DNA from: an uncultured SAR116 cluster alpha proteobacterium
Lineage (GTDB): Bacteria > Pseudomonadota > Alphaproteobacteria > Puniceispirillales > Puniceispirillaceae
Length of the DNA: 50,949 nt
Reading direction: 5' to 3'
Assembly (NCBI GenBank): GCA_902547925.1
Contig: CACCQD010000012.1
Location: 1-50,949 of the forward strand
Shown here: positions 41,969-50,949 of the stretch, piece after piece
Numbering within the stretch: the first letter of the stretch is position 1
Layout: every line of letters starts with the position of its first letter
Translations under genes and position numbers: made by a program
The notes under the pieces: model-generated
Databases searched by the model: none
Told to the model about the DNA's origin: nothing
Seen by the model: only the letters and a program-made list of their open reading frames with translations

Positions 41969-43651
41969 TCAACGTTGGGTGATTTTCCAATGTGGATGAG
42001 CAAATGGCACATCATTTGCCCGCGCTAGCGGTTGGCGAACGAGAATATGGTCTGCCGCCTTCTCTCCGGTCATGATCGAGGGGGCATTTAGATTGCCGTT
42101 GGTGATACGCGGAAAAATGGATGAGTCTGCAACGCGCAGACCATCGACACCAATGACACGGCATTCAGGATCTACAACCGCCCCCGGGTCATCCACTGCC
42201 CCCATGCGCACCGTCCCACAGGGATGATAGGCACTCTCTGCGTTATCACGGATGAAGGCGTCAATCTGTTCATCCGAAGTCTGATCATCGCCAGGCTGAA
42301 TTTCCGCTCCGCGAAAGGAGTCCATCGGTGCCTGTTGCAGGATCTCCCGGCTAAGTCTGATACACCGGCGAAACTCCAGCCAATCATCATCATGACTCAT
42401 ATAGTTGAATTTGATTTTTGGCGCGCTTTCAGCCCGGTCATCCCGAATCCTTACATAACCACGTGACTTTGAGCGCATCGGCCCGACGTGCAACTGGAAC
42501 CCATGTCCAGCAGCTGGCGCCGTGCCATCATAACTGATCGCAACGGGGAGAAAATGATATTGAATGTCAGGATAGGCGACACCTGCACTTGACCTGATAA
42601 ATCCCAGAGTCTCAAATTGATTCGAAGCTCCAAGGCCAGATTTAAAGAACAACCACTGGGCGCCAATCATCGCCTTTGAGAACAACCCGAGATGTTTGTA
42701 GAGCGTGATCGGCTGGAGGCAGGCAACCTGAAAATAGACCTCCAGATGATCCTGCAGGTTTTCACCCACAGCACTGCTTTCGGTGATCACCGGCACGCCG
42801 GCTGTTTGAAGGACATGACCCGGACCGACTCCCGAACGTTGCAGAATCTGTGGAGAATTTATCGCTCCCGAAGCCAGAATCACCTCTGCAGATGCCTTGG
42901 CCAAATGCTGCTGGCCATTTCGCATATAGCTCACACCGGTGGCACGCTTACCGTCAAAAAGCACCTTGTCGACCAACGCACCTTTTTGCAGCATTACATT
43001 CCCCCGTGTAAGAGCTGGCCGCAAATATGCATTTGCACTCGACCAACGCCGTCCCTTCCAGACAGTCATGTCGGCGGGGCCAAACCCTTCCTGTCGGTAG
43101 CCGTTGTAATCAGGCGTGTGAACATAGCCAGCGGCCTCAGCGGATTCAACGAACGCATCATGCAGTGGATTGTCGCGGGGGCCGCGTGTCACATGCAGCG
43201 GTCCCTCGGTTCCGCGCCATGGCGTCTCACCGCCATGCGATTGTTCCATCCGGCGGAAATAGGGCAACACATCCGCATAACCCCACCCGGTTGCGCCGGC
43301 TTCTTCCCAATGTGCGTAGTCACCCGCATTGCCACGCACATAGATCATGCCATTTATTGACGATGATCCGCCGATGACCTTGCCACGAGGACAGGCAAGC
43401 CGTCTGCCTCCAAGCCCTTCATCGGGTTCCGCAACGTATCCCCAGTCATAGCGGGGCATGTTCATTGGATAAGACAATGCAGCCGGCATTTGCACCAATG
43501 GGCCAATGTCGGAACCACCGAATTCCAGAACCAGAATTCTGCGCGTTCCATCCTCACTAAGACGATAGGCCAGGGCACTACCTGCTGAACCTGAACCAAC
43601 AATAATGTAATCAAAATCTCCTGTTTCCATGGCACGACTATCCGCAGTCAT
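41969..43651 (-). CDS. GMC-family oxidoreductase (choline dehydrogenase-like)
   Basis: A 560-residue FAD-dependent alcohol oxidase/dehydrogenase. The FAD fold is [22 protein letters not shown] signature 1 is [20 protein letters not shown] and signature 2 is [16 protein letters not shown]. The C-terminal catalytic histidines are in [13 protein letters not shown] and [18 protein letters not shown]. The family oxidises choline, polyethylene glycol, alkanols or similar alcohols. Starts at 43651 and 43630 are both possible. It is divergent from an amidase with under 100 bp between them. The specific substrate is unknown; an annotation as BetA would be speculative without a betaine aldehyde dehydrogenase nearby. 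Confidence 0.85.
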   Translation of the reverse strand: MTADSRAMETGDFDYIIVGSGSAGSALAYRLSEDGTRRILVLEFGGSDIGPLVQMPAALSYPMNMPRYDWGYVAEPDEGLGGRRLACPRGKVIGGSSSINGMIYVRGNAGDYAHWEEAGATGWGYADVLPYFRRMEQSHGGETPWRGTEGPLHVTRGPRDNPLHDAFVESAEAAGYVHTPDYNGYRQEGFGPADMTVWKGRRWSSANAYLRPALTRGNVMLQKGALVDKVLFDGKRATGVSYMRNGQQHLAKASAEVILASGAINSPQILQRSGVGPGHVLQTAGVPVITESSAVGENLQDHLEVYFQVACLQPITLYKHLGLFSKAMIGAQWLFFKSGLGASNQFETLGFIRSSAGVAYPDIQYHFLPVAISYDGTAPAAGHGFQLHVGPMRSKSRGYVRIRDDRAESAPKIKFNYMSHDDDWLEFRRCIRLSREILQQAPMDSFRGAEIQPGDDQTSDEQIDAFIRDNAESAYHPCGTVRMGAVDDPGAVVDPECRVIGVDGLRVADSSIFPRITNGNLNAPSIMTGEKAADHILVRQPLARANDVPFAHPHWKITQR

Positions 43652-43726
43652 CCGAGCCAAGTCAAGATGGCTGATAGGTCACAAAAATGGGATGATTTTT
43701 TCCAAGTGCAAAGCCATACTGACGAG

Positions 43727-45073
43727 ATGACATTTTATCTGAACACGTTATCCAAAGCGCTTACCGCAGGTGATCTCACCGCGCGTGAGCTGACTGAAAC
43801 CTGCCTTGAGGCGATCGCAAGCGAAGACGGCAACCGCGCCTTTATGGAGGTGTATAGTAACCGTGTGCGCATTGAGGCCGATCATATTGACAAAGCGCGA
43901 CAGAATGGCCTCGAGCTGCCACCCTTTGCCGGCATTCCGCTCTCGATCAAGGATCTGTTCGATGTAAGGGGTGAGGTGACCCGTGCCGGTTCGACCGTTA
44001 TGGCAGACAATGCCGCCGCCACAACGGACGCCCTTGTTGTCAGCCGGCTTAAGGCGGCCGGCTTCATTCTCATCGGGCGTACCAATATGACAGAATTCGC
44101 CTTTTCAGGCCTTGGAATGAACCCGCATTACGGTAACCCCAGGAGCCCTTTTGAACGCCATATCGATGGCGGACGGGTTGCTGGTGGCTCATCATCCGGC
44201 AGCGCCGTCTCGATCAGTGATGGCATGGTGCCGGCAACCATCGGTTCAGACACAGGTGGTTCAACCCGAACACCGGCTGCATTTTGCGGCATTGTTGGCC
44301 TCAAACCAACTTCGACGAGGATGCCAGGCGACGGAGTTTATCCTCTCTCAACCTCGTTTGATGCAGCTGGCCCGATGAGCAATAGCGTTGACTGCGCCGC
44401 CATCATGGACAGCATCATGGCCGGTGGTGACGGCGCAGCGGAAACACCCTTTCCACTCAAAGGACTTCGCTTTGCAATGCCGGTCGGCTATTTGTTTGAC
44501 GGGCTGGATGATGCGGTTGCCACCAGCTTCGACAAAGCTGTCCAGCGGCTCAGTGCCGCAGGTGCGATAATCAGCAAAATCAGTCTTGCCGCCCTCGAGG
44601 AACTGCGCCCCGCAAACAATCCCAAGAGCATTGTTGCCGCTGAAGCCTATGCCCTTCATCGAGACCGGCTTCGAAGCCACATACGCGAAGGCTATGACCC
44701 TTTTGTTGCGTCGCGCATTAATTCTGGCAGCGATATTCTAGCGGCGGATTACATTGATCAATTAACCACACGTTGGCAGACGATGCGGCTGGTGCAGCAA
44801 CAGACACGCTTCTATGACGCGCTGGTAATGCCAACATCCCCGCTCATTCCTCCAAAAATTGAGACACTTTCAACAATCGACGCGAAAATGAAAATGAGCG
44901 GCATGGCTTTGCGCAATACAGCGCTGGCGAATTTCCTCGACAGACCGACAATTACGATTCCGTGCCACAAACAGGGCACACCGCCAGTTGGTTTGTCTCT
45001 GATGGGTTCGCACAAACATGACAGGCGGCTGCTGGCCATCGCGGCGGGTGCAGAGTCGGCTATCCGCGGCTAA
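43727..45073 (+). CDS. Amidase-signature family amidase
   Basis: A 448-residue amidase (GatA superfamily). The Ser-cisSer-Lys triad is in place: lysine in IPLSIKDLFDVRG, the linking serine in GGSSSGSAVS and the nucleophile in GSDTGGSTRTPAAFCGIVGLKPT. It hydrolyses an amide to acid plus ammonia or amine. An upstream ATG at 43667 is also in frame; 43727 gives the usual family N-terminus (LNTLSKALTAGDLTARELTE) and more room for divergent promoters. Its stop overlaps the stop of the convergent RND gene. Confidence 0.85.
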   Translation: MTFYLNTLSKALTAGDLTARELTETCLEAIASEDGNRAFMEVYSNRVRIEADHIDKARQNGLELPPFAGIPLSIKDLFDVRGEVTRAGSTVMADNAAATTDALVVSRLKAAGFILIGRTNMTEFAFSGLGMNPHYGNPRSPFERHIDGGRVAGGSSSGSAVSISDGMVPATIGSDTGGSTRTPAAFCGIVGLKPTSTRMPGDGVYPLSTSFDAAGPMSNSVDCAAIMDSIMAGGDGAAETPFPLKGLRFAMPVGYLFDGLDDAVATSFDKAVQRLSAAGAIISKISLAALEELRPANNPKSIVAAEAYALHRDRLRSHIREGYDPFVASRINSGSDILAADYIDQLTTRWQTMRLVQQQTRFYDALVMPTSPLIPPKIETLSTIDAKMKMSGMALRNTALANFLDRPTITIPCHKQGTPPVGLSLMGSHKHDRRLLAIAAGAESAIRG

Positions 45074-48000
45074 CCTTGAGCTGGTATCAGCCTTTTTGAC
45101 CTCAATCCCAGGATCCGTCTGATCAGGCCCGGAGATACCGGTTTGCTGCCACGCACAAATGCACCGCCAATAACCAGCATGGCCGGCGTCGCGACCAAAG
45201 TCAGGATAGTTGCAAAGGTAAGACCACCGGCAATGGTGCTCGATAGTTGTGTCCACCATTGCGATGATGGCGCGCCAACAAGAATTTCCCGGTCGAGAAT
45301 CTTGATTGTCAGCTGGAACACCATCGGCATCAGGCCGAGGATGGTTGTTGCCGCTGTCAGAACAACCGGCCGGAACCTGACCAGGCCAGCCCGAAACGCA
45401 GCATGTTTAGCGTTGTAACCACGCCCACGATATTCGTTAAATGTATCTATCAGAACGATATTGTTGTTCACCACAATGCCGGCTAGCGAAATCACGCCAA
45501 GGCCGCACATGACGATGCCAAATGGCTGACTTGTGGCCCACAGGCCAAGAACAACACCCCCAGTCGACAGCGCAATCGCCGACATCGTGACAAAAGCCTG
45601 CCAGCCAGAGTTGAACTGAACCATCAGGATAATAACCATCAGAACCACTGAGATCATAAAAGATTGCAGCAGAAATGCCTGCGTTTCGGCAATATCCTCG
45701 TCTTCACCACCAAATTTCACCTGCACGTTTTGGGCAAGTGGTTGTTCAGAGAGTGAGGTCTTGATGGCCTCGAGCCTCTCACCAGCCAGCACACCGGTCA
45801 TGACATCCGACTTGATATACATGTAGCGCCGGCCATCTTGGCGCTCAATGTCACCGCGTTTGGGCTGTGGTTGCAGGGTTGCAAACACCGAAAATGGTAC
45901 AAACGCGCCGGCGGCTGTTGGCACCCGCAATTCCTTCAGCCTGTCAAGATTGCGCTGATCACCCAGAAACCGCATTACGACATCCAACTCATCCTCGGCA
46001 TCGTCAGGCCGATAGTCCGAAATACGAACGCCGCGTGTTATCATCTTGATCATCGTACCAAGACCGGCAATTGACACACCATGCCGACTTGCGGCATCCC
46101 GATCCGTAACAAGTGTCCACTCCATGCCGGGCAGTGGGCGGCTGTCGGTGATATCTACGAACCCGCCAAGCGCCTCCATGCGGGCCACCAAATCATCTGT
46201 GGCCGCGGCGAGGTCGTCCAGATCATCACCAAGAATATCAATAGCAATCGGCAGGGCACCACCCGGGCCTTCCTGTTGTTTTGTGATGCTGATGTCAGCT
46301 CCAGCAAGATCAGCCACCAAGCCCCGCATCTGATCCATCAGGCTCGATGCTTTCTCCCGCTGATTCCACTCAGAGAACACTGTGCGGATGGTACCAACCG
46401 AATCCCGGGGCGCCTGATTGCCATCGCCGCCAGAACGAAAGGACCGGGCATAGAAATCCTGAACACCCCCCACGGAGTTAATATTTTGTTCTGTCTGCTG
46501 CACCAGAAGATCACGCTCACGCGCCGAGAGGTCGCCTCTTGCGAGCACCTGAATTTGCGCCTGATCAGGCTCAATATCAGGAAAAAAGGAAACGCCAAGA
46601 CCAGCCCATCCATAACCCATAAAGGCCGATACGATCACCACGATAACCGTGAGCATGGTAATGGCCGGTCGCCTCACCGCAAACTTCAACAGACACCGGT
46701 AAAATCGGGGAGCTGTCGCCGAAACGGTATCCTTCGCCACTGTCTTCTTGCCGATCATGCCGCCAAGGACGGGGATGAAGATCAAGGCCATAAAGAGTGC
46801 TGACAGCAAAACCGCGATCACTGTCATCGGTAGATATTTCATGAACTGGCCAACAATTCCTGGCCAGAACAACAACGGCATGAAGACCATCAATGTTGTG
46901 ACTGTAGAAGTAATGATTGGCCAGGCCATGCGCTGTGCGCCCACACGATAGGCGGTGCGTCGGCTCTCGCCCATGGCAACCCGTCGATCAGCATATTCTG
47001 TCGTGACGATCACGCCATCAACAAGCATGCCAGCCACCAGAATAAGCGAGAACAGAACGATGATGTTCATCGTAACACCGATCGAATTCAACACGGTTAT
47101 ACCCATGAGAAAGGAACCGGGGATTGCCAGACCCACAAGTGACGCGTTGCGAATTCCCAACACCGCAAGAACCACCACCATCACGATGATCACCGCCGCC
47201 CCAACATTGTTACCAAGATCGCTGAGCAGGTTGCGGACATCCTTGGAGTCATCAAAAAGATAGCTGACCTTAACGTCATCGCCAATCTTCGGTGCCTCCT
47301 CGTCAATCACCTCACGGGCCGCTTTTATGACATTGATGATGTTGGAACCGACCCGTTTGCGCACATCCAATACAATTGCTGCCTCACCATTGACCCGGGA
47401 CCATCCCTCAGCCTGACGGAAGGCGCGGCGCACGACGGCAACGTCACCAAACTTGATGCTTGTGCCGTCACTTGCCTTGATGGGCATGTTGATCAGATCA
47501 TCTATGGTCTCGATGACACCGGGCACTTTTACCAGTAGACGCCCGCCGCCATCATCAATCGCACCGGCAGTAACAAGTTGATTGTTTCCTTTGACCAGAC
47601 CCGTAACCACATTTGGATCAAGACCATAGGCCTCCATCGCCGACGCATCGACTAGGATTTCCAGAACTTCTTCACGGTCACCGCCAATTTCAACTTCCAG
47701 AACGCCCGGCAACGCTTCCAGTTTGTCCTTGATGTCGTGGGCAGCCTGCACCATGTCACGCTCAGACACAGTTCCATACAAGGCCGCGGTCAGCACGGGA
47801 AATAATGAGAGGCTGACCTCTATTACTTTTGGTTCATCTGCATCTTTGGGCAAATCAGGCTTGGCGTCATCAACGGCTTTACTCACGCCTGCCAACACCA
47901 AATCGATATCCTCGCCAGCGGCAAATTCCAACACTACAGAGGCGTAGCCCTCAGATGCGACAGATTTCATCACGTCAAGGCCTTCGACCGTGCGAAGGTG

Positions 48001-48210
48001 CTTCTCCAGTGGCTTCACCAGCAACCTTTCCGCATCATCCGGAGAAATGCCTTCGTAGCCGACGGAGACATAGGCAACCGGTATGTCAACGTCCGGTCGC
48101 GCTTCTTTGGGAATTTGGATGTAAGAGGCAATGCCAACAGCGCCTAGGAGCATCAAGGTCAGCAATATTGCACTCGTCCGGGAAAATGCCGCAGCAATCA
48201 ACGAATTCAT
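45070..48210 (-). CDS. RND-family efflux permease (AcrB/MexF-like)
   Basis: A 1046-residue inner-membrane proton-driven pump with the usual twelve-helix layout and two large periplasmic loops. Landmarks include IQIPKEARPDVDIPVAYVSVGYEGISPDDAERLLVKPLE near the start, the TM4 relay region LVAGMLVDGVIVTTEYADRR, VTTLMVFMPLLFWPGIVGQF, and TM10 VISLAGIVVNNNIVLIDTFNEYRGRG. In TM4 the second of the two AcrB aspartates is glycine, as in several RND subgroups. Its ATG overlaps the adaptor stop by 4 bp. An outer-membrane TolC partner is not in the window. Substrate is unknown. Confidence 0.92.
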   Translation of the reverse strand: MNSLIAAAFSRTSAILLTLMLLGAVGIASYIQIPKEARPDVDIPVAYVSVGYEGISPDDAERLLVKPLEKHLRTVEGLDVMKSVASEGYASVVLEFAAGEDIDLVLAGVSKAVDDAKPDLPKDADEPKVIEVSLSLFPVLTAALYGTVSERDMVQAAHDIKDKLEALPGVLEVEIGGDREEVLEILVDASAMEAYGLDPNVVTGLVKGNNQLVTAGAIDDGGGRLLVKVPGVIETIDDLINMPIKASDGTSIKFGDVAVVRRAFRQAEGWSRVNGEAAIVLDVRKRVGSNIINVIKAAREVIDEEAPKIGDDVKVSYLFDDSKDVRNLLSDLGNNVGAAVIIVMVVVLAVLGIRNASLVGLAIPGSFLMGITVLNSIGVTMNIIVLFSLILVAGMLVDGVIVTTEYADRRVAMGESRRTAYRVGAQRMAWPIITSTVTTLMVFMPLLFWPGIVGQFMKYLPMTVIAVLLSALFMALIFIPVLGGMIGKKTVAKDTVSATAPRFYRCLLKFAVRRPAITMLTVIVVIVSAFMGYGWAGLGVSFFPDIEPDQAQIQVLARGDLSARERDLLVQQTEQNINSVGGVQDFYARSFRSGGDGNQAPRDSVGTIRTVFSEWNQREKASSLMDQMRGLVADLAGADISITKQQEGPGGALPIAIDILGDDLDDLAAATDDLVARMEALGGFVDITDSRPLPGMEWTLVTDRDAASRHGVSIAGLGTMIKMITRGVRISDYRPDDAEDELDVVMRFLGDQRNLDRLKELRVPTAAGAFVPFSVFATLQPQPKRGDIERQDGRRYMYIKSDVMTGVLAGERLEAIKTSLSEQPLAQNVQVKFGGEDEDIAETQAFLLQSFMISVVLMVIILMVQFNSGWQAFVTMSAIALSTGGVVLGLWATSQPFGIVMCGLGVISLAGIVVNNNIVLIDTFNEYRGRGYNAKHAAFRAGLVRFRPVVLTAATTILGLMPMVFQLTIKILDREILVGAPSSQWWTQLSSTIAGGLTFATILTLVATPAMLVIGGAFVRGSKPVSPGLIRRILGLRSKRLIPAQG

Positions 48211-49694
48211 GAACCACTGCCCAACGAATAGGTCACGGCATCACCTGTCTCAACAAATGCCTGGCCGACAGTAAGCAAAATCATCCCATCCTCCAGCCCC
48301 GACACGAAAACGTGTTCAGCCCCCGAGCGAACCAGTTCAACTGGGATTAAACGGACAACATCTTCGCTACTGACCTTCGCCGTAAGGGACCCATCGCCGG
48401 CGACCGAGAGATGCGCCGGGGACATTGCGAATGCGCTCACTGACCCAATGTCAATGGCGGCTTCAACGGTCACGCCTGCGCGCAGCTTGCCCTCATTATT
48501 TGGAACCAAAATCTCAACATCAAAAGTTCGCGTGGCAGCACTCGTCTGCGAGGCAATTTTCGCCACCTCGCCCTGATGCGTGCCAGCACCTGCAATTTCA
48601 ATTTCAACCGTGTCACCAATCGAAATCCGTGAGACACTTGTCTGCGGCACCGCAACAACAACCGACAGACTATCCATGCCGAGAATGGTTGCCGCTGACT
48701 GATCCCGCCGAAGCCGCTCGCCAACATCAACATAAATTGTCTCGAGCCTACCATCTGTTGGCGCGACAATGGTTGAGTCATCAAGTTGCGAACGCAACAC
48801 CGACAGATTTGAACGTGCCGCTTCAAGGCGGGCGGTGTTCTGCGACACCTCAATATCCGCACGGAAATTTTGGGCCATCTCGATTTTTGCAAGCGCCATG
48901 CGGCGATTTTCAAAATTTGCCCTTAACTGCGCCTGATCAACATCGAGTTGGTAATCCTGCTGTAACCTGATCTTGGCAAGTTTCACCCGAGCGTTCTCAT
49001 AATCCGCTTTCAACTGGACCTGTTCAAGGGGAGCGCTGAAATTCTGTTGTGCCAGCCTCTCTGAGATTTCCATTCGCTTTTTAGCAACGGCAAGATTTGC
49101 CTCAGCCGCCCCAAGCTCCTCCTCGAGTGTGCTTCGCGATTGTTCCAGCGATGCCCGGTACGCGGTTTCCGCTGCCACCACCTCGGCCCGGGCGGCTGCC
49201 AACTCTTCTTCCAGAGTGCCGCGTGACTGCTCTCTTGCGGCGTTCAAAGCCGTTTCAGCCGCCTTGATTTCAGCGCGAGCTGCGGCAATCTGAGCAGGTA
49301 GCGTGTCTTTGTCCAAGACCACGAGGACATCACCCGCCTTTACATTTGCGCCTTCACGTGCCGGTATATCAACAATGCTCCCATCGATTTTTGAGGATAC
49401 CGTCACTTCATACTCCGGTTCGATTATACCGTTTGCCCGGATCAACCTTGGGATCGTTTCGTTCTTAACCTGACGGGCGGAGACAATGAAACTTCGCTCC
49501 GCTGATGCGGGCTGCGGGCTGCTCTCGGCACTGTCATCGCCTTCAACCGCCAACGCATCACCTGTACCCACCGCTGCTGACGACAGTTCCTTGTCGGCAT
49601 CATCGCTCTGGCTAAACAGATCATCCGACACCATCCATCCAACAACAGCAAGCGCGACCAATCCGGCCCACAAATATGAAGATCTAATTTTCAT
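48207..49694 (-). CDS. RND periplasmic adaptor (membrane fusion protein) with extended coiled coil
   Basis: A 495-residue HlyD/AcrA-family adaptor. The N-terminal membrane anchor SSYLWAGLVALAVVGWMV is followed by a lipoyl half-motif (EYEVTVSSKIDGSIVDIPAREGANVKAGDVLVVLD). A long coiled-coil hairpin follows, with tandem repeats of about 28-29 residues (QSRGTLEEEL/QSRSTLEEEL; LKADYENARVKLAKI/LRANFENRRMALAKI). The second lipoyl half is APTDGRLETIYVDVGERL. The ATG at 49694 has GGTGAG upstream; a longer frame to 49766 lacks support. It is coupled to the RND permease by a 4-bp overlap. Confidence 0.9.
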   Translation of the reverse strand: MKIRSSYLWAGLVALAVVGWMVSDDLFSQSDDADKELSSAAVGTGDALAVEGDDSAESSPQPASAERSFIVSARQVKNETIPRLIRANGIIEPEYEVTVSSKIDGSIVDIPAREGANVKAGDVLVVLDKDTLPAQIAAARAEIKAAETALNAAREQSRGTLEEELAAARAEVVAAETAYRASLEQSRSTLEEELGAAEANLAVAKKRMEISERLAQQNFSAPLEQVQLKADYENARVKLAKIRLQQDYQLDVDQAQLRANFENRRMALAKIEMAQNFRADIEVSQNTARLEAARSNLSVLRSQLDDSTIVAPTDGRLETIYVDVGERLRRDQSAATILGMDSLSVVVAVPQTSVSRISIGDTVEIEIAGAGTHQGEVAKIASQTSAATRTFDVEILVPNNEGKLRAGVTVEAAIDIGSVSAFAMSPAHLSVAGDGSLTAKVSSEDVVRLIPVELVRSGAEHVFVSGLEDGMILLTVGQAFVETGDAVTYSLGSGS

Positions 49695-49790
49695 AGGAAT
49701 TCTCACCCAACCCCCATTGATGTTCCCAGCGCAGGACTGACCTGCATATGGGACACAGCCCTCCACTAAACAAGGATCATTGGGAGAGTC

Positions 49791-50949
49791 TCAGACGTCT
49801 GCCAAAATCAATTCAGCAGCCCGATGAGCCACCGCAAGTGTTGGCGCGTTCGTGTTTGCCGAGGTGATGTTTGGAAACACTGATGCATCGCAAACCCGCA
49901 ACCCCTTAAAACCATGCACTTTCAATCGACCGTCAACAACAGAGGTCCTGGGATCAGGGCCCATTCTGGCAGTGCAACAAGGATGAAACACCGTACCACA
50001 ACGCTGACGAAAATCGTTCACAATCTCCTTATCTGTCATGTTTTCCAGCGATGTAAGTGGTGGTGCGGACAGGCTTTCACGAATTGCGGGGGTCTGCTGC
50101 ATGCGCAGTATTAACCGGGCCATGCGGATCACATCATCGACATCGCTTTGTGCCGACAGATAATTTGGGGTGATTGCTGGCGGCGCCTTCGGATCAGATG
50201 AACATATTCGCACATGGCCCTCACTGACCGGACGGCAACTGTTGAAGCTCATGATGAACCCAGAGAATTTATCAGGTTTTGTAAGTGCCCTCCGGCCTTT
50301 GTAGAAGGACTGGTAGCTGAGCGGATTCAGATAGAGCTGGGTGTCAGGAAAGGCCTGGTCAGGCGATGATTTCACCAAGCCCCCAAATTGATTAACGCTG
50401 AGAGACAGAGGCCCGGTTCGCCGCATCAAATACTCAATCCCGGCCAAAATACGGCCGGGCCACTTGCCAAGAACATCGTTCAGAGTGGGTCGATTGGCTT
50501 TGTATATGTAATTGACCCCGAGGTGGTCCTGCATGTTGCTACCCACATTTGGTTGGTCGAGCAAAACCTCTAACCCAGCGTCACGGATAACGTCTTGTGG
50601 ACCTATCCCAGAGAGTTGCAACAATTGCGGAGAATTGATCGCCCCAGCCGTTAACAGCACTTCGCGGCCAGCATTGAAGGTGATCTGACAACCGGCATGA
50701 AGGCAGTCGACATGCGTCGCGCGGCGGCCCTGAAACCCAATGCGTTGCACGGTAATATTGGTCATCACCGTCAAATTTGGGCGCTTTGCAGCAGGATGCA
50801 GAAACGCAACCGCGCTTGAGCAGCGTGTGCCTTGCCGCGTGGTAATGAAATACGGACCAACGCTATGGCCCTCCATCACCGGATTGCGCGAGACCGGCAT
50901 CTGCATCTGCTCGCACATATCAGCAAACCTCTCCTTCAGAGGGTGGTAG
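49791..50949 (-). CDS. GMC-family oxidoreductase, second copy (5' end beyond the window)
   Basis: The frame is open through the right edge of the window, so the FAD-binding N-terminus lies outside; about 385 residues are visible. GMC signature 2 (GAINSPQLLQLSGIGPQ) and the C-terminal catalytic region (FHPCCTARMGPDPRTSVVD, ITSANTNAPTLAVAHRAAELIL) are clear. It is a different GMC enzyme from the one at 41969, and the two flank the RND pump and amidase. Substrate is not evident; choline-like or other primary alcohols are typical. Confidence 0.85.
   Translation of the reverse strand, partial: YHPLKERFADMCEQMQMPVSRNPVMEGHSVGPYFITTRQGTRCSSAVAFLHPAAKRPNLTVMTNITVQRIGFQGRRATHVDCLHAGCQITFNAGREVLLTAGAINSPQLLQLSGIGPQDVIRDAGLEVLLDQPNVGSNMQDHLGVNYIYKANRPTLNDVLGKWPGRILAGIEYLMRRTGPLSLSVNQFGGLVKSSPDQAFPDTQLYLNPLSYQSFYKGRRALTKPDKFSGFIMSFNSCRPVSEGHVRICSSDPKAPPAITPNYLSAQSDVDDVIRMARLILRMQQTPAIRESLSAPPLTSLENMTDKEIVNDFRQRCGTVFHPCCTARMGPDPRTSVVDGRLKVHGFKGLRVCDASVFPNITSANTNAPTLAVAHRAAELILADV

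Noticed and set aside
1-50949. CRISPR arrays, tRNA or rRNA genes, phage genes
   Set aside because: No regularly spaced repeats, cloverleaf-like sequences, rRNA motifs or phage structural genes were recognised by eye; a dedicated tRNA scan was not possible.

Overview
The window looks like a chromosomal segment of a marine, heterotrophic alphaproteobacterium. That is inferred from gene content: taurine uptake, DoeA-like ectoine hydrolase, glutathione-dependent formaldehyde oxidation, GMC oxidoreductases and a sox-type sulfur cluster. SAR116-like or Rhodobacter-like lineages would fit. No rRNA, tRNA, integrase, intact insertion sequence or CRISPR array was seen, so the lineage is not proven.

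Left part (1-21.5 kb, GC-rich, tightly packed). A MocR-type regulator runs off the left edge and is divergent from an omega-amino-acid:pyruvate aminotransferase. Next is a tauABC-type ABC importer whose permease has a very long extra N-terminal half. Then come a flavoprotein monooxygenase, a gamma-butyrobetaine-type dioxygenase, trhO, a DegT-family aminotransferase, a glutathionyl-hydroquinone reductase with rpe, and gcdH. A six-gene minus-strand run follows: adhI-fghA (formaldehyde oxidation), an agmatinase-family ureohydrolase, a DoeA/creatinase-like hydrolase, an ArgE-like deacylase and an EamA exporter.

Middle part (about 21.6-41.9 kb, visibly AT-richer, long gaps, decayed genes) is an accessory sulfur island. 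Its first half holds an alpha/beta hydrolase, a TetR regulator, a decayed thiolase, and a four-gene operon: MaoC hydratase, a leaderless cytoplasmic SoxC/sulfite-oxidase-like molybdoenzyme, etfB and etfA. Two 25-bp repeats that look like TetR operators precede this operon. An MFS transporter, a TPR protein with a Cys-rich tail and a DUF2182 membrane protein follow. Its second half is a sox cluster: ArsR-type SoxR, SoxS, SoxY, SoxZ, SoxC, a short SoxD, pseudoazurin and SoxB, with a convergent flavocytochrome c sulfide dehydrogenase pair. soxXA is absent here. A 1-Cys peroxiredoxin gene just before soxR carries two in-frame stop codons.

Right part (41.9-50.9 kb, GC-rich again): two GMC (choline-dehydrogenase-like) oxidoreductases, one truncated by the right edge, an amidase, and an RND pump with its adaptor.

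The most unusual system is the maoC-molybdoenzyme-etfBA operon. It places a sulfite-oxidase-fold enzyme in the cytoplasm with its own electron-transfer flavoprotein, next to a periplasmic Sox/FCSD pathway. Its substrate cannot be read from the sequence; an organosulfur or sulfur-acyl compound is a working guess.
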